This document shows, one piece after another, positions 47,730 to 56,328 of a DNA stretch of 64,000 bases (position 1 is the stretch's first letter; each line of letters starts with the position of its first letter). The stretch lies in the NCBI RefSeq assembly GCF_000759445.1, contig NZ_JRMB01000001.1, positions 868,001 to 932,000 on the forward strand, read 5' to 3'. Position numbers and translations under genes: made by a program. This stretch comes from Pseudomonas lutea. Lineage in GTDB: Bacteria; Pseudomonadota; Gammaproteobacteria; Pseudomonadales; Pseudomonadaceae. Under the pieces are notes generated by a model, which was not told where the DNA came from, made no database searches, and was given only the letters and a program-made list of their open reading frames with translations.

Positions 47730-48266
47730 TCAGTGAGTATTGATCCTGAGTGCGCTGGCTCGCTCGTCGATGGCGGCATTGAGTTCGACACGGCAAGCCT
47801 CCCATTCTTCTTTGGGAACATTGGACCGCTTCATGACTTCCACCATCTTGCGGCACGCTGCCTTGTAGCGGGCTTGCGCGGCATTGATCCGGGCGAGAAA
47901 TGCCGTTCTCGACCAGTCCCTGGCATCGATCGCGGGAAGCACAAGACCGGTTCGGCCACGCGAAGTTCGTTTCGGCCAAGCGCGGGCGGCCGGATGCATG
48001 CCTCTGGATTCGATGAGAAATTGACCGCGCCTCTCACCCCAGTCGAGCGCTTGCTCGACACTCTCATCCGGGCAGTCTGCGTAATATTCCTCGGCAAGGG
48101 CCAGGCCATTGGCCTGGTAGGCGCCGACGAACAGCTGCGTTACAGCCCGGCGTGACGTCCGCGCGGACACCTCAATCTGTGCGCCCCCGTCCGTAACAGT
48201 CTTGCGCGTGGTGGATTGCAGCAGGCAATCGGACCAGAGCCAATATTTCTCGCCTCGTTTTGTCAT
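47730..48266 (-). CDS. Hypothetical 178-aa protein
   Basis: Cytosolic, moderately basic protein rich in Arg, Trp and Ala (YWLWSDCLLQ, LDWGERRGQF, helical C-terminal half ending AAIDERASALRINTH). No signal peptide or membrane segment. Not recognised. Divergent from the cyclodeaminase-like gene. Confidence 0.65.
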   Translation of the reverse strand: MTKRGEKYWLWSDCLLQSTTRKTVTDGGAQIEVSARTSRRAVTQLFVGAYQANGLALAEEYYADCPDESVEQALDWGERRGQFLIESRGMHPAARAWPKRTSRGRTGLVLPAIDARDWSRTAFLARINAAQARYKAACRKMVEVMKRSNVPKEEWEACRVELNAAIDERASALRINTH

Positions 48267-48452
48267 CGCCGCACCTTTTGACGGATCGTATTTTCGGCTT
48301 CAATGCCTTGGAAATCGGCGTGATGACTTATAGCTGACGTCTCGCTTTCCTGCCAAGTGCAAAAGGCGCTGCCGCTGAAAACCTTCCAAACTTTTGCGGT
48401 GGTGCGACCGTCACTATGCTGACGGAGAGACTCACAGCGGGAGGGCATCGAC

Positions 48453-49028
48453 ATGAGCATCTGGTCAACCACAATGGAGGCGTTCTGCGAGCAGGTTGCA
48501 TCTTCGGCGCCTGTGCCAAGCTGCGGTGCGGCCGCTTGCGCGAGTGCAGGGTTTTCACTGGCGCTGCTACTCATGGCGCTGCGCAAGTCGGCGGGTGGGG
48601 AGCAAGATCCCGAACTGGCCGGCCGGATCGCCGAGACGGAGGCGCTGCTGGCGGTGATCAAGGCGCACGCCGACAACGACATGAAAACCTTTGGCGCATT
48701 CATCGAAGACAGCGCGTCATCGAGCTCCGGCCATGACCCTCAGTTATCGCTGGACGTGACGCTGGGATCGCTGGCTGCGGCGAGGTCATGCCTGAAAGGC
48801 ATCGAGCTCGCCGCGGCGGCCATGCCCCGCGTGAAAAAAACCCTCAAATGCGACGTGACGTCCTGCGCACTCATGCTTCATGCCAGCCTCTCGGCGTTGT
48901 TGATCAACGTCGACGCCGACGCGGGCAACCTGTCCGGTTCCAGGCAGGGTGCGCGCGTGATGGGCGACCGCGCCGAGATTCAGCGCGCAGCGGATGACTT
49001 GCTGGCTTCGCTGAGGGTTACGCCCTGA
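48453..49028 (+). CDS. Cyclodeaminase/cyclohydrolase-family (FtcD C-terminal-like) protein
   Basis: 191-aa helical protein with the family N-terminus MEAFCEQVASSAPVPSCGAAAC and a following LALLLMALRK helix, as in formiminotransferase-cyclodeaminase C-terminal domains. The usual PGGGS loop reads PSCGA, so activity is uncertain. Its end overlaps the stop of the GGDEF-EAL gene on the other strand by 11 bases. Confidence 0.78.
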   Translation: MSIWSTTMEAFCEQVASSAPVPSCGAAACASAGFSLALLLMALRKSAGGEQDPELAGRIAETEALLAVIKAHADNDMKTFGAFIEDSASSSSGHDPQLSLDVTLGSLAAARSCLKGIELAAAAMPRVKKTLKCDVTSCALMLHASLSALLINVDADAGNLSGSRQGARVMGDRAEIQRAADDLLASLRVTP

Positions 49029-50604
49029 GCGGACCGGCATGCCGGTCAGGCGCCATGAGTGCCGCCACTTGGGCCACCGGCAGCGGGCGTCCGAAGAGGT
49101 AACCCTGGGCGAAATCGCAATCGTGGGTGGTCAGCCAGTCGGCCAGTTGCTCATGCTCAACGCCCTCGGCGGTAATCTGCATGCGCAGGCTCTTGCCCAG
49201 TGCCAGGATGGCCTTGACCATTTCGCTCTGATTATCCAGCGAGGTGTCGAAAAAGGACCGGTCGATCTTGATCTTGTCGATCGCCAGCTGGGTCAGGTGG
49301 TACAGCCCGGAGTAGCCGGTGCCGAAGTCGTCGAGCGCCACGCTGACGCCCATGGCACGCAACCGCTCAAGGTTGAGCCGGGCGCTGCCCACATTCGCGA
49401 CCAGCGCGTTTTCCGTGACCTCGACTTCGAGATGCCCAAGGGGAAAGTCACCCGTGCGCGCCAGTTCCGCCAGCCAGTCGGGAAAGTCGTCGCTCTCGAT
49501 CATTGACGAGGAGACGTTGACCGCCAGTAACAACCCCGGCGGCCATTTGCGCGCCTCGGCAAAGGCCTGTATCAGCAGCCCTTCGGTGAGCGATTTGATC
49601 AGCCCCAGTTGTTCGGTCAGCGGGATGAAGTCCTGAGGCATGATGACCCCGTGCTGCGGGTGCATCCATCGCGCAAGCAGCTCAAAGCCTACCAGTTGCT
49701 GTTCCGGGAGGCTGACGATGGGTTGGTAATACGGCTGGATCTGCCGTTGCGCAATGGCCTGACGCAGTTCTGCCTCCAGACGCATGCGTTCACGCAGCGC
49801 ATTCTCGAAGCTGGCTTCGTAAAAATGGAACACCGCGCGGCCGTTGTTCTTGCCGCGATACATCGCGCTGTCGGCGTGCTGCAACAGGGTTTCGGCGACC
49901 ATACCGTCCACCGGCGATACCGCAATCCCCATCGTCGCGCTAAAGGCCACGCCCGGCAGCCCGGTCGGTGCCGCGGCAATTTTGGCGAGTATGGTTTCGG
50001 CCAGCGTGGCCAGGTCAAGACGGCTGAAACGGCCCGTCACTGCCAGGGCAAACTCATCGCCGCCCAACCGTGCCACGGCGGCCTGCCATCCGGCCGTTGC
50101 CTCTCGCAGCGTGTCGGCAATGGTGCAGATCGCGACATCACCGGCGGCATGGCCATGGGTGTCGTTGATCTGCTTGAAACGGTCGAGGTCGATCAGGAAC
50201 ACCGCCGTGCCCACGCCGGGTTGATCCAGCCGGGTCGCCAGCTGTTCGTGAAATACCCGGCGATTCAACAGGCCGGACAACGGGTCATGACGCGCCAAAG
50301 AGTCGCTCTGCGCCTGCGCGACGACGAGGTTGTTGTAGCTCTGGTGCAAGCTGCCAATCAGGCGCTTGAGCAGCACGAAGGGGACGACCATTGCCAGCAC
50401 GGCAAAGCCGGTCGAGGTCAGCACGAAGCGCCAGCGCTCAGCCACTTCGAAGTCGCCATCGTAGGGCAGGTCCAGGACCCCCATGGCGACACCTTCCAGC
50501 TTGAACTCCCACGTCAGGGCAAGCAGAAAGATGGAAAACAGGTAAAAGCCCAGTAATGCATACAGATGGCTTTGCACCAGGTGCGGGTTGCGAATGAATG
50601 ACAT
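49018..50604 (-). CDS. Membrane GGDEF-EAL cyclic-di-GMP protein
   Basis: 528-aa protein: two membrane helices (about residues 15-32 and 65-82) flanking a short periplasmic segment, GGDEF domain with intact LGGDEFAL and DLDRFKQINDTHGH, and an EAL domain whose signature is ELLAR, retaining the catalytic Glu, plus NVSSSMI, EVTENAL, DDFGTGYSG and KIDRSF. Both synthesis and hydrolysis are possible by motif. Monocistronic. Confidence 0.92.
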   Translation of the reverse strand: MSFIRNPHLVQSHLYALLGFYLFSIFLLALTWEFKLEGVAMGVLDLPYDGDFEVAERWRFVLTSTGFAVLAMVVPFVLLKRLIGSLHQSYNNLVVAQAQSDSLARHDPLSGLLNRRVFHEQLATRLDQPGVGTAVFLIDLDRFKQINDTHGHAAGDVAICTIADTLREATAGWQAAVARLGGDEFALAVTGRFSRLDLATLAETILAKIAAAPTGLPGVAFSATMGIAVSPVDGMVAETLLQHADSAMYRGKNNGRAVFHFYEASFENALRERMRLEAELRQAIAQRQIQPYYQPIVSLPEQQLVGFELLARWMHPQHGVIMPQDFIPLTEQLGLIKSLTEGLLIQAFAEARKWPPGLLLAVNVSSSMIESDDFPDWLAELARTGDFPLGHLEVEVTENALVANVGSARLNLERLRAMGVSVALDDFGTGYSGLYHLTQLAIDKIKIDRSFFDTSLDNQSEMVKAILALGKSLRMQITAEGVEHEQLADWLTTHDCDFAQGYLFGRPLPVAQVAALMAPDRHAGPLRA

Positions 50605-50714
50605 GGGGGGAGGCGCTCAAAGGGCCGTCGGCAGTGCGGCCACTCTGTTGTTATCGGTCATTTGGCGCAGTGCTTGACTTGATCACGATATTTATATTTT
50701 CGTAAAGGCCACGC

Positions 50715-50978
50715 TCACCTGCCCAGGTTGCGGTTCATCAGACGATCAAGAACCGGCTGGGCATCCGCCGTCTGCCATTGCTGGAGCTGAGCGCATCCTT
50801 CGGCGTTGACCCTTGCCAGATCGCTGCGAGGATCACACAGCATCTGCCAGCGCTGGCGCAGCGAGGGGTATTTGGCAAAGTCTTCTCGGGTCGGTGGGTG
50901 GCTGCCCGACCATCGAAGAACCGAAAGCACAAGAAGCGCGCATGTGCCAAGTCCGATACAGCGGGTTCCAGGGTTCAT
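50715..50978 (-). CDS. Small exported hypothetical protein
   Basis: 87-aa product with a signal-anchor-like N-terminus (CIGLGTCALLVLSVL) and a hydrophilic domain with two cysteines. The start at 50978 has AGGAC upstream; the longer frame to 51086 adds a poorly coding extension. Resembles small entry-exclusion-like or lipoprotein-like peptides in pseudomonads only superficially. Confidence 0.5.
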   Translation of the reverse strand: MNPGTRCIGLGTCALLVLSVLRWSGSHPPTREDFAKYPSLRQRWQMLCDPRSDLARVNAEGCAQLQQWQTADAQPVLDRLMNRNLGR

Positions 50979-51225
50979 CAAATACGCGTCCTGATTAGAG
51001 AGGGCTGAAACCTGCGGGTTTGAAGGTGACCCCCCCACAGCGTGCAAACCAATATAGAAATGAAATGGACTGGTCAAAAGATCCATTCACTGCTCATTTA
51101 ATCGGGCCAATTCTTTCAGTCTGGCGTGCCACCTCAACCTACCCCCCGCGGGCAGGCTCTTCGCGTTGAACGTGTCGACAGGTATGCTTCGCCCCTGATC
51201 ACCAGGCAGCCATCCGGGTTTGTAG

Positions 51226-53292
51226 ATGAATCAACACGACAGCGATGTTCCCGCTCCACTGCACGCCGCTCAGGAGTTCCCGACGGACACCTCGGAGCGT
51301 TTGCAGCTTGCCCTGGACGCAGGTGCCATCATCGGCACCTGGGTATGGGACATCGCCGGGGATACGGTGACGGCGGACGAAAGGTTTTCACGCACCTTTG
51401 GCTTGTCCGCCGAGCGCTGCAGGGCTGGGGTGCCCATCGCCGAAGCGTTCTCCTCGATCCACCCCGACGACGTGGACCGGGTAGCGGCCGACATTCAGGA
51501 AGCGATGCGTCGCGGTGGCCCTTATCGCTGTGAATACCGGGTCCGGCACCATGACGGGCTCTACCGCTGGGTGGAAGCCAATGGCCGTGCGGAACTCGAC
51601 GGGCAAGGCCACGCGGTTCGCTTTCCCGGGGTGCTGATGGACATCGAGTCCCGACGCGCTGCCGAGGCCGAGCGTGACCGGATGTCCGCGCTGCTGGCGA
51701 CCTTCACCGCAGCCGTTCCCGGCGTGGTTTACGCCAAAGACCTCGCCGGCAGAATGCTGGTGGCCAACCATGGCACCACCGAACTGATTGGCAGGCCGCC
51801 CGAGTTCTACATTGGCAAGACTGACCTGGAGTTTCTCGAGGACAAGGATCAGGCGCGTCTGATCATGGAAACCGATCAGCGCATCATGCGCAGCGCCAGG
51901 GCCGAGCAGATCGAAGAGCACGTCAACATGCCGGACGGCACCGCTGCGGTGTGGCTGTCTTCGAAAGCCCCGCTGCTGGATGATCGCGGCGCCGTGATCG
52001 GCCTGATTGGCTCGTCCATCGACGTCACCGCGCGCAAAAAAGCCGAGTCCGCGCTGCTTGAGCTGAACAAAACGCTGGAGGCGCGCATCACCCAGGCAAT
52101 CGCCGAGCGTGAAATGGCCGAGGCCGCCCTGCGCCAGTCGCAGAAGATGGAAGCGATCGGGCAGCTCACCGGCGGCATCGCCCACGATTTCAACAACCTG
52201 CTGGCAGGCATCACCGGGAGCCTGGACCTGATCAAGCTGCGGGTGAGTCAGGGCCGTTCGGCAGACGTCGAGCGTTACGTCTCCGTGGCTTACGGTGCCG
52301 CGCAGAGGGCGGCAGCGCTGACCCATCGGTTGCTGGCCTTCTCGCGCCGGCAGACGCTACTGCCGAAGAACACCGACGTGCACGTGCTCATCGCCGAGAT
52401 GGAAGAGCTGATCCGCCGCACAGTGGGGCCCGCGATCGAGCTGAAGGTTGAGCTCAACGCCCAGGCTGTTACCTGCATGGTCGACCCGGCCCAGGTCGAG
52501 AACTCGCTGCTTAACCTGTGCATCAACGCGCGGGACGCGCTGGGCGAGGGCGGGCTTATCTCCATCGCGACCTGCAACCAGCAACTGGATGAAAAGCCCG
52601 GGGTTGACCCGGAGTGGGTGCCGGGCAGTTACCTCGCCATATCAGTGACCGATAACGGCACCGGCATGAGCCCCGAGGTGCTGTCCAGGGTGTTCGAGCC
52701 GTTTTTTACCACCAAAGAAGTGGGCGCGGGGACCGGCCTGGGGCTGTCGATGGTTTACGGGTTCATCAAACAATCAGGTGGCCAGATCCAGATTCATTCC
52801 GAACCGGGTCAGGGCACCTGCGTCTGCCTGCTGCTGCCGTGTCACGCAGCCGCGCCCGAGGTCATTGACGCACCGCAGGAGCAGGCCCGTGAGGAACCGG
52901 CTGCGGCGGGTGAAACCATCCTGGTGGTGGACGACGAGCCAACCGTGCGCGTCTTCGTTGCCGAAGCCCTGACGCATCTGGGTTACACCGTCATTGAAGC
53001 GGCCGACAGCCAGGCGGGCCTGCAGCTGTTGCGGTCGGACACGCCGATCGACTTGCTGGTCACCGACATCGGCTTGCCCGGAGGAATGGACGGGCGCCAG
53101 ATGGCCAGCGCGGGGAGGGCGTTCCGACCGGATCTGCCGATTGTGTTCATGACCGGCTACGCCGAGCCGGCCGGCGACGGACAGGCGCGGCTGGATGGCA
53201 GCATGGCCTGGATGCACAAGCCTTTCCCGCTGGAAGCGTTGACGTCGAACGTGAGGGCCTTGCTCGGGGCAGATATCAGGCTTCAGCCGTAA
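51226..53292 (+). CDS. PAS hybrid sensor histidine kinase with receiver domain (paralogue of 6847-9447)
   Basis: 688-aa signalling protein: two PAS domains (LQLALDAGAIIGTWVWD; AAVPGVVYAKDLAGRML), coiled coil, HisKA with H320 in IAHDFNNLLAG, HATPase (TDNGTGMSPEV, GTGLGLSMV), receiver with D614 in VTDIGLPGGMDGR. From the second PAS to the end it follows the kinase at 6847-9447 closely, but it has one PAS fewer. No transmembrane segment; both are orphan hybrids. Confidence 0.9.
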   Translation: MNQHDSDVPAPLHAAQEFPTDTSERLQLALDAGAIIGTWVWDIAGDTVTADERFSRTFGLSAERCRAGVPIAEAFSSIHPDDVDRVAADIQEAMRRGGPYRCEYRVRHHDGLYRWVEANGRAELDGQGHAVRFPGVLMDIESRRAAEAERDRMSALLATFTAAVPGVVYAKDLAGRMLVANHGTTELIGRPPEFYIGKTDLEFLEDKDQARLIMETDQRIMRSARAEQIEEHVNMPDGTAAVWLSSKAPLLDDRGAVIGLIGSSIDVTARKKAESALLELNKTLEARITQAIAEREMAEAALRQSQKMEAIGQLTGGIAHDFNNLLAGITGSLDLIKLRVSQGRSADVERYVSVAYGAAQRAAALTHRLLAFSRRQTLLPKNTDVHVLIAEMEELIRRTVGPAIELKVELNAQAVTCMVDPAQVENSLLNLCINARDALGEGGLISIATCNQQLDEKPGVDPEWVPGSYLAISVTDNGTGMSPEVLSRVFEPFFTTKEVGAGTGLGLSMVYGFIKQSGGQIQIHSEPGQGTCVCLLLPCHAAAPEVIDAPQEQAREEPAAAGETILVVDDEPTVRVFVAEALTHLGYTVIEAADSQAGLQLLRSDTPIDLLVTDIGLPGGMDGRQMASAGRAFRPDLPIVFMTGYAEPAGDGQARLDGSMAWMHKPFPLEALTSNVRALLGADIRLQP

Positions 53293-53339
53293 AGCGGGCC
53301 GTTGATGGGATTGGCCTGAGCCGGGATGAAGACCAATGG

Positions 53340-54830
53340 GGAGACCGGCTTCAGCCGGGAAGAGGACTATTTGTGGGACCGGCTTCAGCCGGGAAGATCA
53401 CTATTTGTGGGACCGGCTTTAGCCGGGAAGGGGACTTCATGCACACCGTCAATTTCGCGGAGTCAATAATGCCGTCTTCCCGGCTAAAGCCGGTCCCACA
53501 ATGGATCACTGCGGCGGATGTACCGGCCCCTTCGCGGGCAAGCGCGCTCCTACACCGGGTCTGCGCCGCCGTCGGCGCCAACGCATGGGTTGCAGGCCGC
53601 CGGGTTCGCCAGCAAGCCGGCTCTTACAGTGATCATGTCCGCCGGGCGCAATCGGTATCGGGCCAGGCCCGCATCAAGTAAACAGGTTGGCCGGGCAACA
53701 CCGACCAAGCCAAGCCAAGACCACCTGTAGGAGCGCGCTTGCCCGCGAATGACGTCGGGTCAGGCAGACACGCGTCGCGACGGCAACTCGACGTAATGCG
53801 TGGTGCGAAACGGGGCTTTGGTGGGACCGGCTTCAGCCGGGAAGAGGACCTTATGCACACCGTCAATTTCGCGGAGTCAATAATGCCGTCTTCCCGGCTG
53901 AACCCGGTCCCAAAATGGATCACTGCGGCGGATGTACCGGCCCCTTCGCGGGCAAGCGCGCTCCTACACCGGGTCTGCGCCGCCGTCGGCGCCAACGCAT
54001 GGATTGCAGGCCGCCGGGTTCGCCAGCAAGCCGGCTCCTACAGTGATCATGTCCGCCGGGCGCAATCAGTATCGGGCCAGGCCCGCATAAAGTACACAGG
54101 TTGGCCGGGCAACACCGACCTCAAGCCAAGCCAAGACCACCTGTAGGAGCGCGCTTGCCCGCGAATGACGTCGGGTCAGGCAGACACGCGTCGCGACGAC
54201 AATTCGACGTAATGCGTGGTGCGAAACGGGGCTTTGGTGGGACCGGCTTTAGCCGGGAAGAGGACCTTGTGCACACCGTCAATTTCGCGGAGTCAATAAT
54301 GCCGTCTTCCCGGCTAAAGCCGGTCCCACAGTGGAACGCTGCGCCGAATGTACCGGCCCCTTCGCGGGCAAGCGCGCTCCTACACCGGGTCCGCGCCGCC
54401 GTCGGCGCCAACGCATGGGTTGCAGGCCGCCGGGTTCGCCAGCAAGCCGGCTCCTACAGTGATCATGTCCGCCGGGCGCAATCGGTATCGGGCCAGGCCC
54501 GCATCAAGGAAACAGGTTGGCCGGGCAACACCGACCTCAAGCCAAGCCAAGACCAACTGTAGGAGCGCGCTTGCCCGCGAATGACGTCGGGTCAGGCAGA
54601 CACGCGTCGCGACGACAACTCGACGTAATGCGTGGTGCGAAACGGGGCTTTGGTGGGACCGGCTTTAGCCGGGAAGGGGACTTTATGCACACCGTCAATT
54701 TCGCGGAGTGAATGATGCCGTCTTCCCGGCTAAGGCCGGTCCCACAGTGGAACAGTGCGGCGGATGTACCGGCCCCTTCGCGGGCAAGCGCGCTCCTGCA
54801 CCGGGTCCGCGCAGTACCCACCTCGGCGGC
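53340..54830. repeat. 416-bp composite REP repeats
   Basis: Composite unit anchored by GTGGGACCGGCTTTAGCCGG at 53407, 53821, 54237 and 54653 (periods 414, 416, 416). Each full unit combines three REP classes: GGGACCGGCTTTAGCC, GCGGGCAAGCGCGCTCC and CGCCAGCAAGCCGGCTCC. Extra single REP copies precede at 53341 and 53373. No real gene between 53293 and 54957; the rest, up to 54950, has low-complexity CGGCGGCA-type sequence. Confidence 0.92.
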
Positions 54831-54957
54831 AGCGCATGGCTTTTGCATCGTATGCGCCCTCGGCGGCAACGCATCGGGTCTGCGCCGTGCGCGCCCTCGG
54901 CGGTTGAACAGGCCTGATGATTTTGGACATTTCAACCGGGCGCCATGACGGGCCGGC

Positions 54958-55587
54958 TTAGCTCAAATCGTGCAGCTCGCGCTTCAGAGCAGGGCCCAGG
55001 GCCCACTTTGAAAAGCGCACCTGCAACCCCTGGCGCTGTGGCGTGCAGCAAAAAGGGCCGACCTCATAAACGTCCGCTTCGGGGAACGGGGCGAGCCGAA
55101 GCAAGGGCCACTTCACGCCATCGGTGGAGTACTGCAGGCGCAGGACGCCATCAGCGGCGGTGACCCTGAGCCAAAAATCACGCGGATCACCGTTAAACGA
55201 GCCCGGCGCCCAGTCGGACCGGCCCTCGGTGAGCACGCTGCTGATCATCGGGTCGCCGTCGTTGAACTCGATGCCGGCCTTGATCCACGTCCGTTCATCC
55301 AGCCTGACCATGAGCCCGGCCTGATCGTAAAGCTCGCGAAAGTCGGCATTGATCCTGACCTGCGCAGTGAAGCCACCGGCTGCCTTGACGCCGAAGAAGT
55401 GCCCGCTATCGCGCACAAAACCGTAGTGGGTTTCGCGCCAGAAATCGGTCTGCAGCCTGGTGGTGACCTCAAGCGATCCGTCCGGGTGCGCGACCCAGTG
55501 ATCAGGTTGATTCAGCCAGGTGAATGCGTCCCAGATGGACGCCCCGACCTGCTGAAGGGGCGGATGGCCTTGCGATTCTGCTACCAC
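54958..55587 (-). CDS. DUF1349-domain protein
   Basis: 209-aa protein with the concanavalin-like DUF1349 beta-sandwich (DFWRETHYGFVRDSGHFF, YDQAGLMVRLDERTWIKAGIEF in pieces, VGPFCCTPQR). GTG 55587 follows GGGAGA; the open frame to 55704 overlaps the regulatory repeat at 55680. DUF1349 proteins are thought to bind or act on carbohydrates, unproven here. It shares its upstream region with the type III-linked 154-aa gene. Confidence 0.85.
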   Translation of the reverse strand: MVAESQGHPPLQQVGASIWDAFTWLNQPDHWVAHPDGSLEVTTRLQTDFWRETHYGFVRDSGHFFGVKAAGGFTAQVRINADFRELYDQAGLMVRLDERTWIKAGIEFNDGDPMISSVLTEGRSDWAPGSFNGDPRDFWLRVTAADGVLRLQYSTDGVKWPLLRLAPFPEADVYEVGPFCCTPQRQGLQVRFSKWALGPALKRELHDLS

Positions 55588-55679
55588 GGTAGTCTCCCTG
55601 GCTGATGGGCCTTCATTGACGTGATTGGACGTCTGGCAACGTCGTCCCGTTCCAACCGTCGCAGGCGTTATTAGCGCTC

Positions 55680-55695
55680 TGTGAAACGTTGTGAA
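55680..55695. promoter_or_regulatory. Direct repeat TGTGAA-N4-TGTGAA
   Basis: First of three such sites in the type III region; spacer ACGT. It lies 90 bases upstream of the 154-aa gene start (and a similar distance before the DUF1349 gene), as expected of a response-regulator or AraC-type binding site. Confidence 0.6.
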
Positions 55696-55785
55696 GCGCC
55701 TCATAAATAACCTGTCGGCGTGCTAGCGTTTTGCCCGGAGCTTCGTCAGCGGGACGATGCCCACCTCACTGACGGAGCAGCGCCG

Positions 55786-56250
55786 ATGTCTACCCCCATA
55801 ACCCCTGCTGGAGGCTCACCAAGCAACCCGAAGTCATCGACTTCCGCGTTCGACGCCAAGCTGGACATTGCCCGGTCCAGCAAAATCGTCGCCGATTACA
55901 TGCGCCAGACCGGCAAGTCCGCCATCACCCTGCAGGAACTTGCCAAGGTCGCTGACAACACATCAGGCAAGGTGCCGGCCGAAGTGTCTGATGCAGCGAA
56001 GTACCTGCAGCGCCACCCTGACGTCTTCACCTCCATCGAAACCCACGACGTGGCGGGCGTCGACAACCTGTCCGGCGTATGGAATTTCGACTGGGCGGCC
56101 AACGGCGGGCTGAAAGGCACGGCGACCGAAGCGATTGCCAGGATGCAGGACACCTTCGATCTGGCGATTGCCAAGTCGGCGCAGATCACTGAGATCACTA
56201 CCGGCAAAAAGGCTGAACTGGACTCGACCAAGCAGCGGCCGAGTAACTGA
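55786..56250 (+). CDS. 154-aa type III-linked protein: EF-hand-like module plus needle/pilin-like tail
   Basis: No signal peptide. Residues 1-25 are Ser/Pro-rich; 25-105 include AAKYLQRHPDVFTSIETHDV and DNLSGVWNFDWAANGGL, similar in pattern to the DxxSxxDxxxWL segment in the 997-aa neighbour. The last 31 residues (FDLAIAKSAQITEITTGKK, then ELDSTKQRPSN) match the end of the 54-aa protein at 63439 nearly residue for residue. The ATG at 55786 is chosen over the longer frame. A type III substrate, possibly a needle- or tip-related component, is inferred. Confidence 0.72.
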   Translation: MSTPITPAGGSPSNPKSSTSAFDAKLDIARSSKIVADYMRQTGKSAITLQELAKVADNTSGKVPAEVSDAAKYLQRHPDVFTSIETHDVAGVDNLSGVWNFDWAANGGLKGTATEAIARMQDTFDLAIAKSAQITEITTGKKAELDSTKQRPSN

Positions 56251-56277
56251 CTTCCAGCAAGCGCTGGTGGACGAGGC

Positions 56278-56311
56278 ATAAAAAAAACCGGGCATTGGCC
56301 CGGGTTTTTCG
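56278..56311. terminator. Bidirectional intrinsic terminator
   Basis: AAAAAACCGGGC-ATT-GGCCCGGGTTTTT stem flanked by A and T runs, between the convergent 154-aa and 997-aa genes; serves both. Confidence 0.88.
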
Positions 56312-56328
56312 TGACGCAATGCCTGATC

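Noticed and set aside
53340..54830. Possible CRISPR array because of regular repeats
   Set aside because: Units are 414-416 bp, palindromic REP composites with conserved, not unique, spacers and no cas genes.
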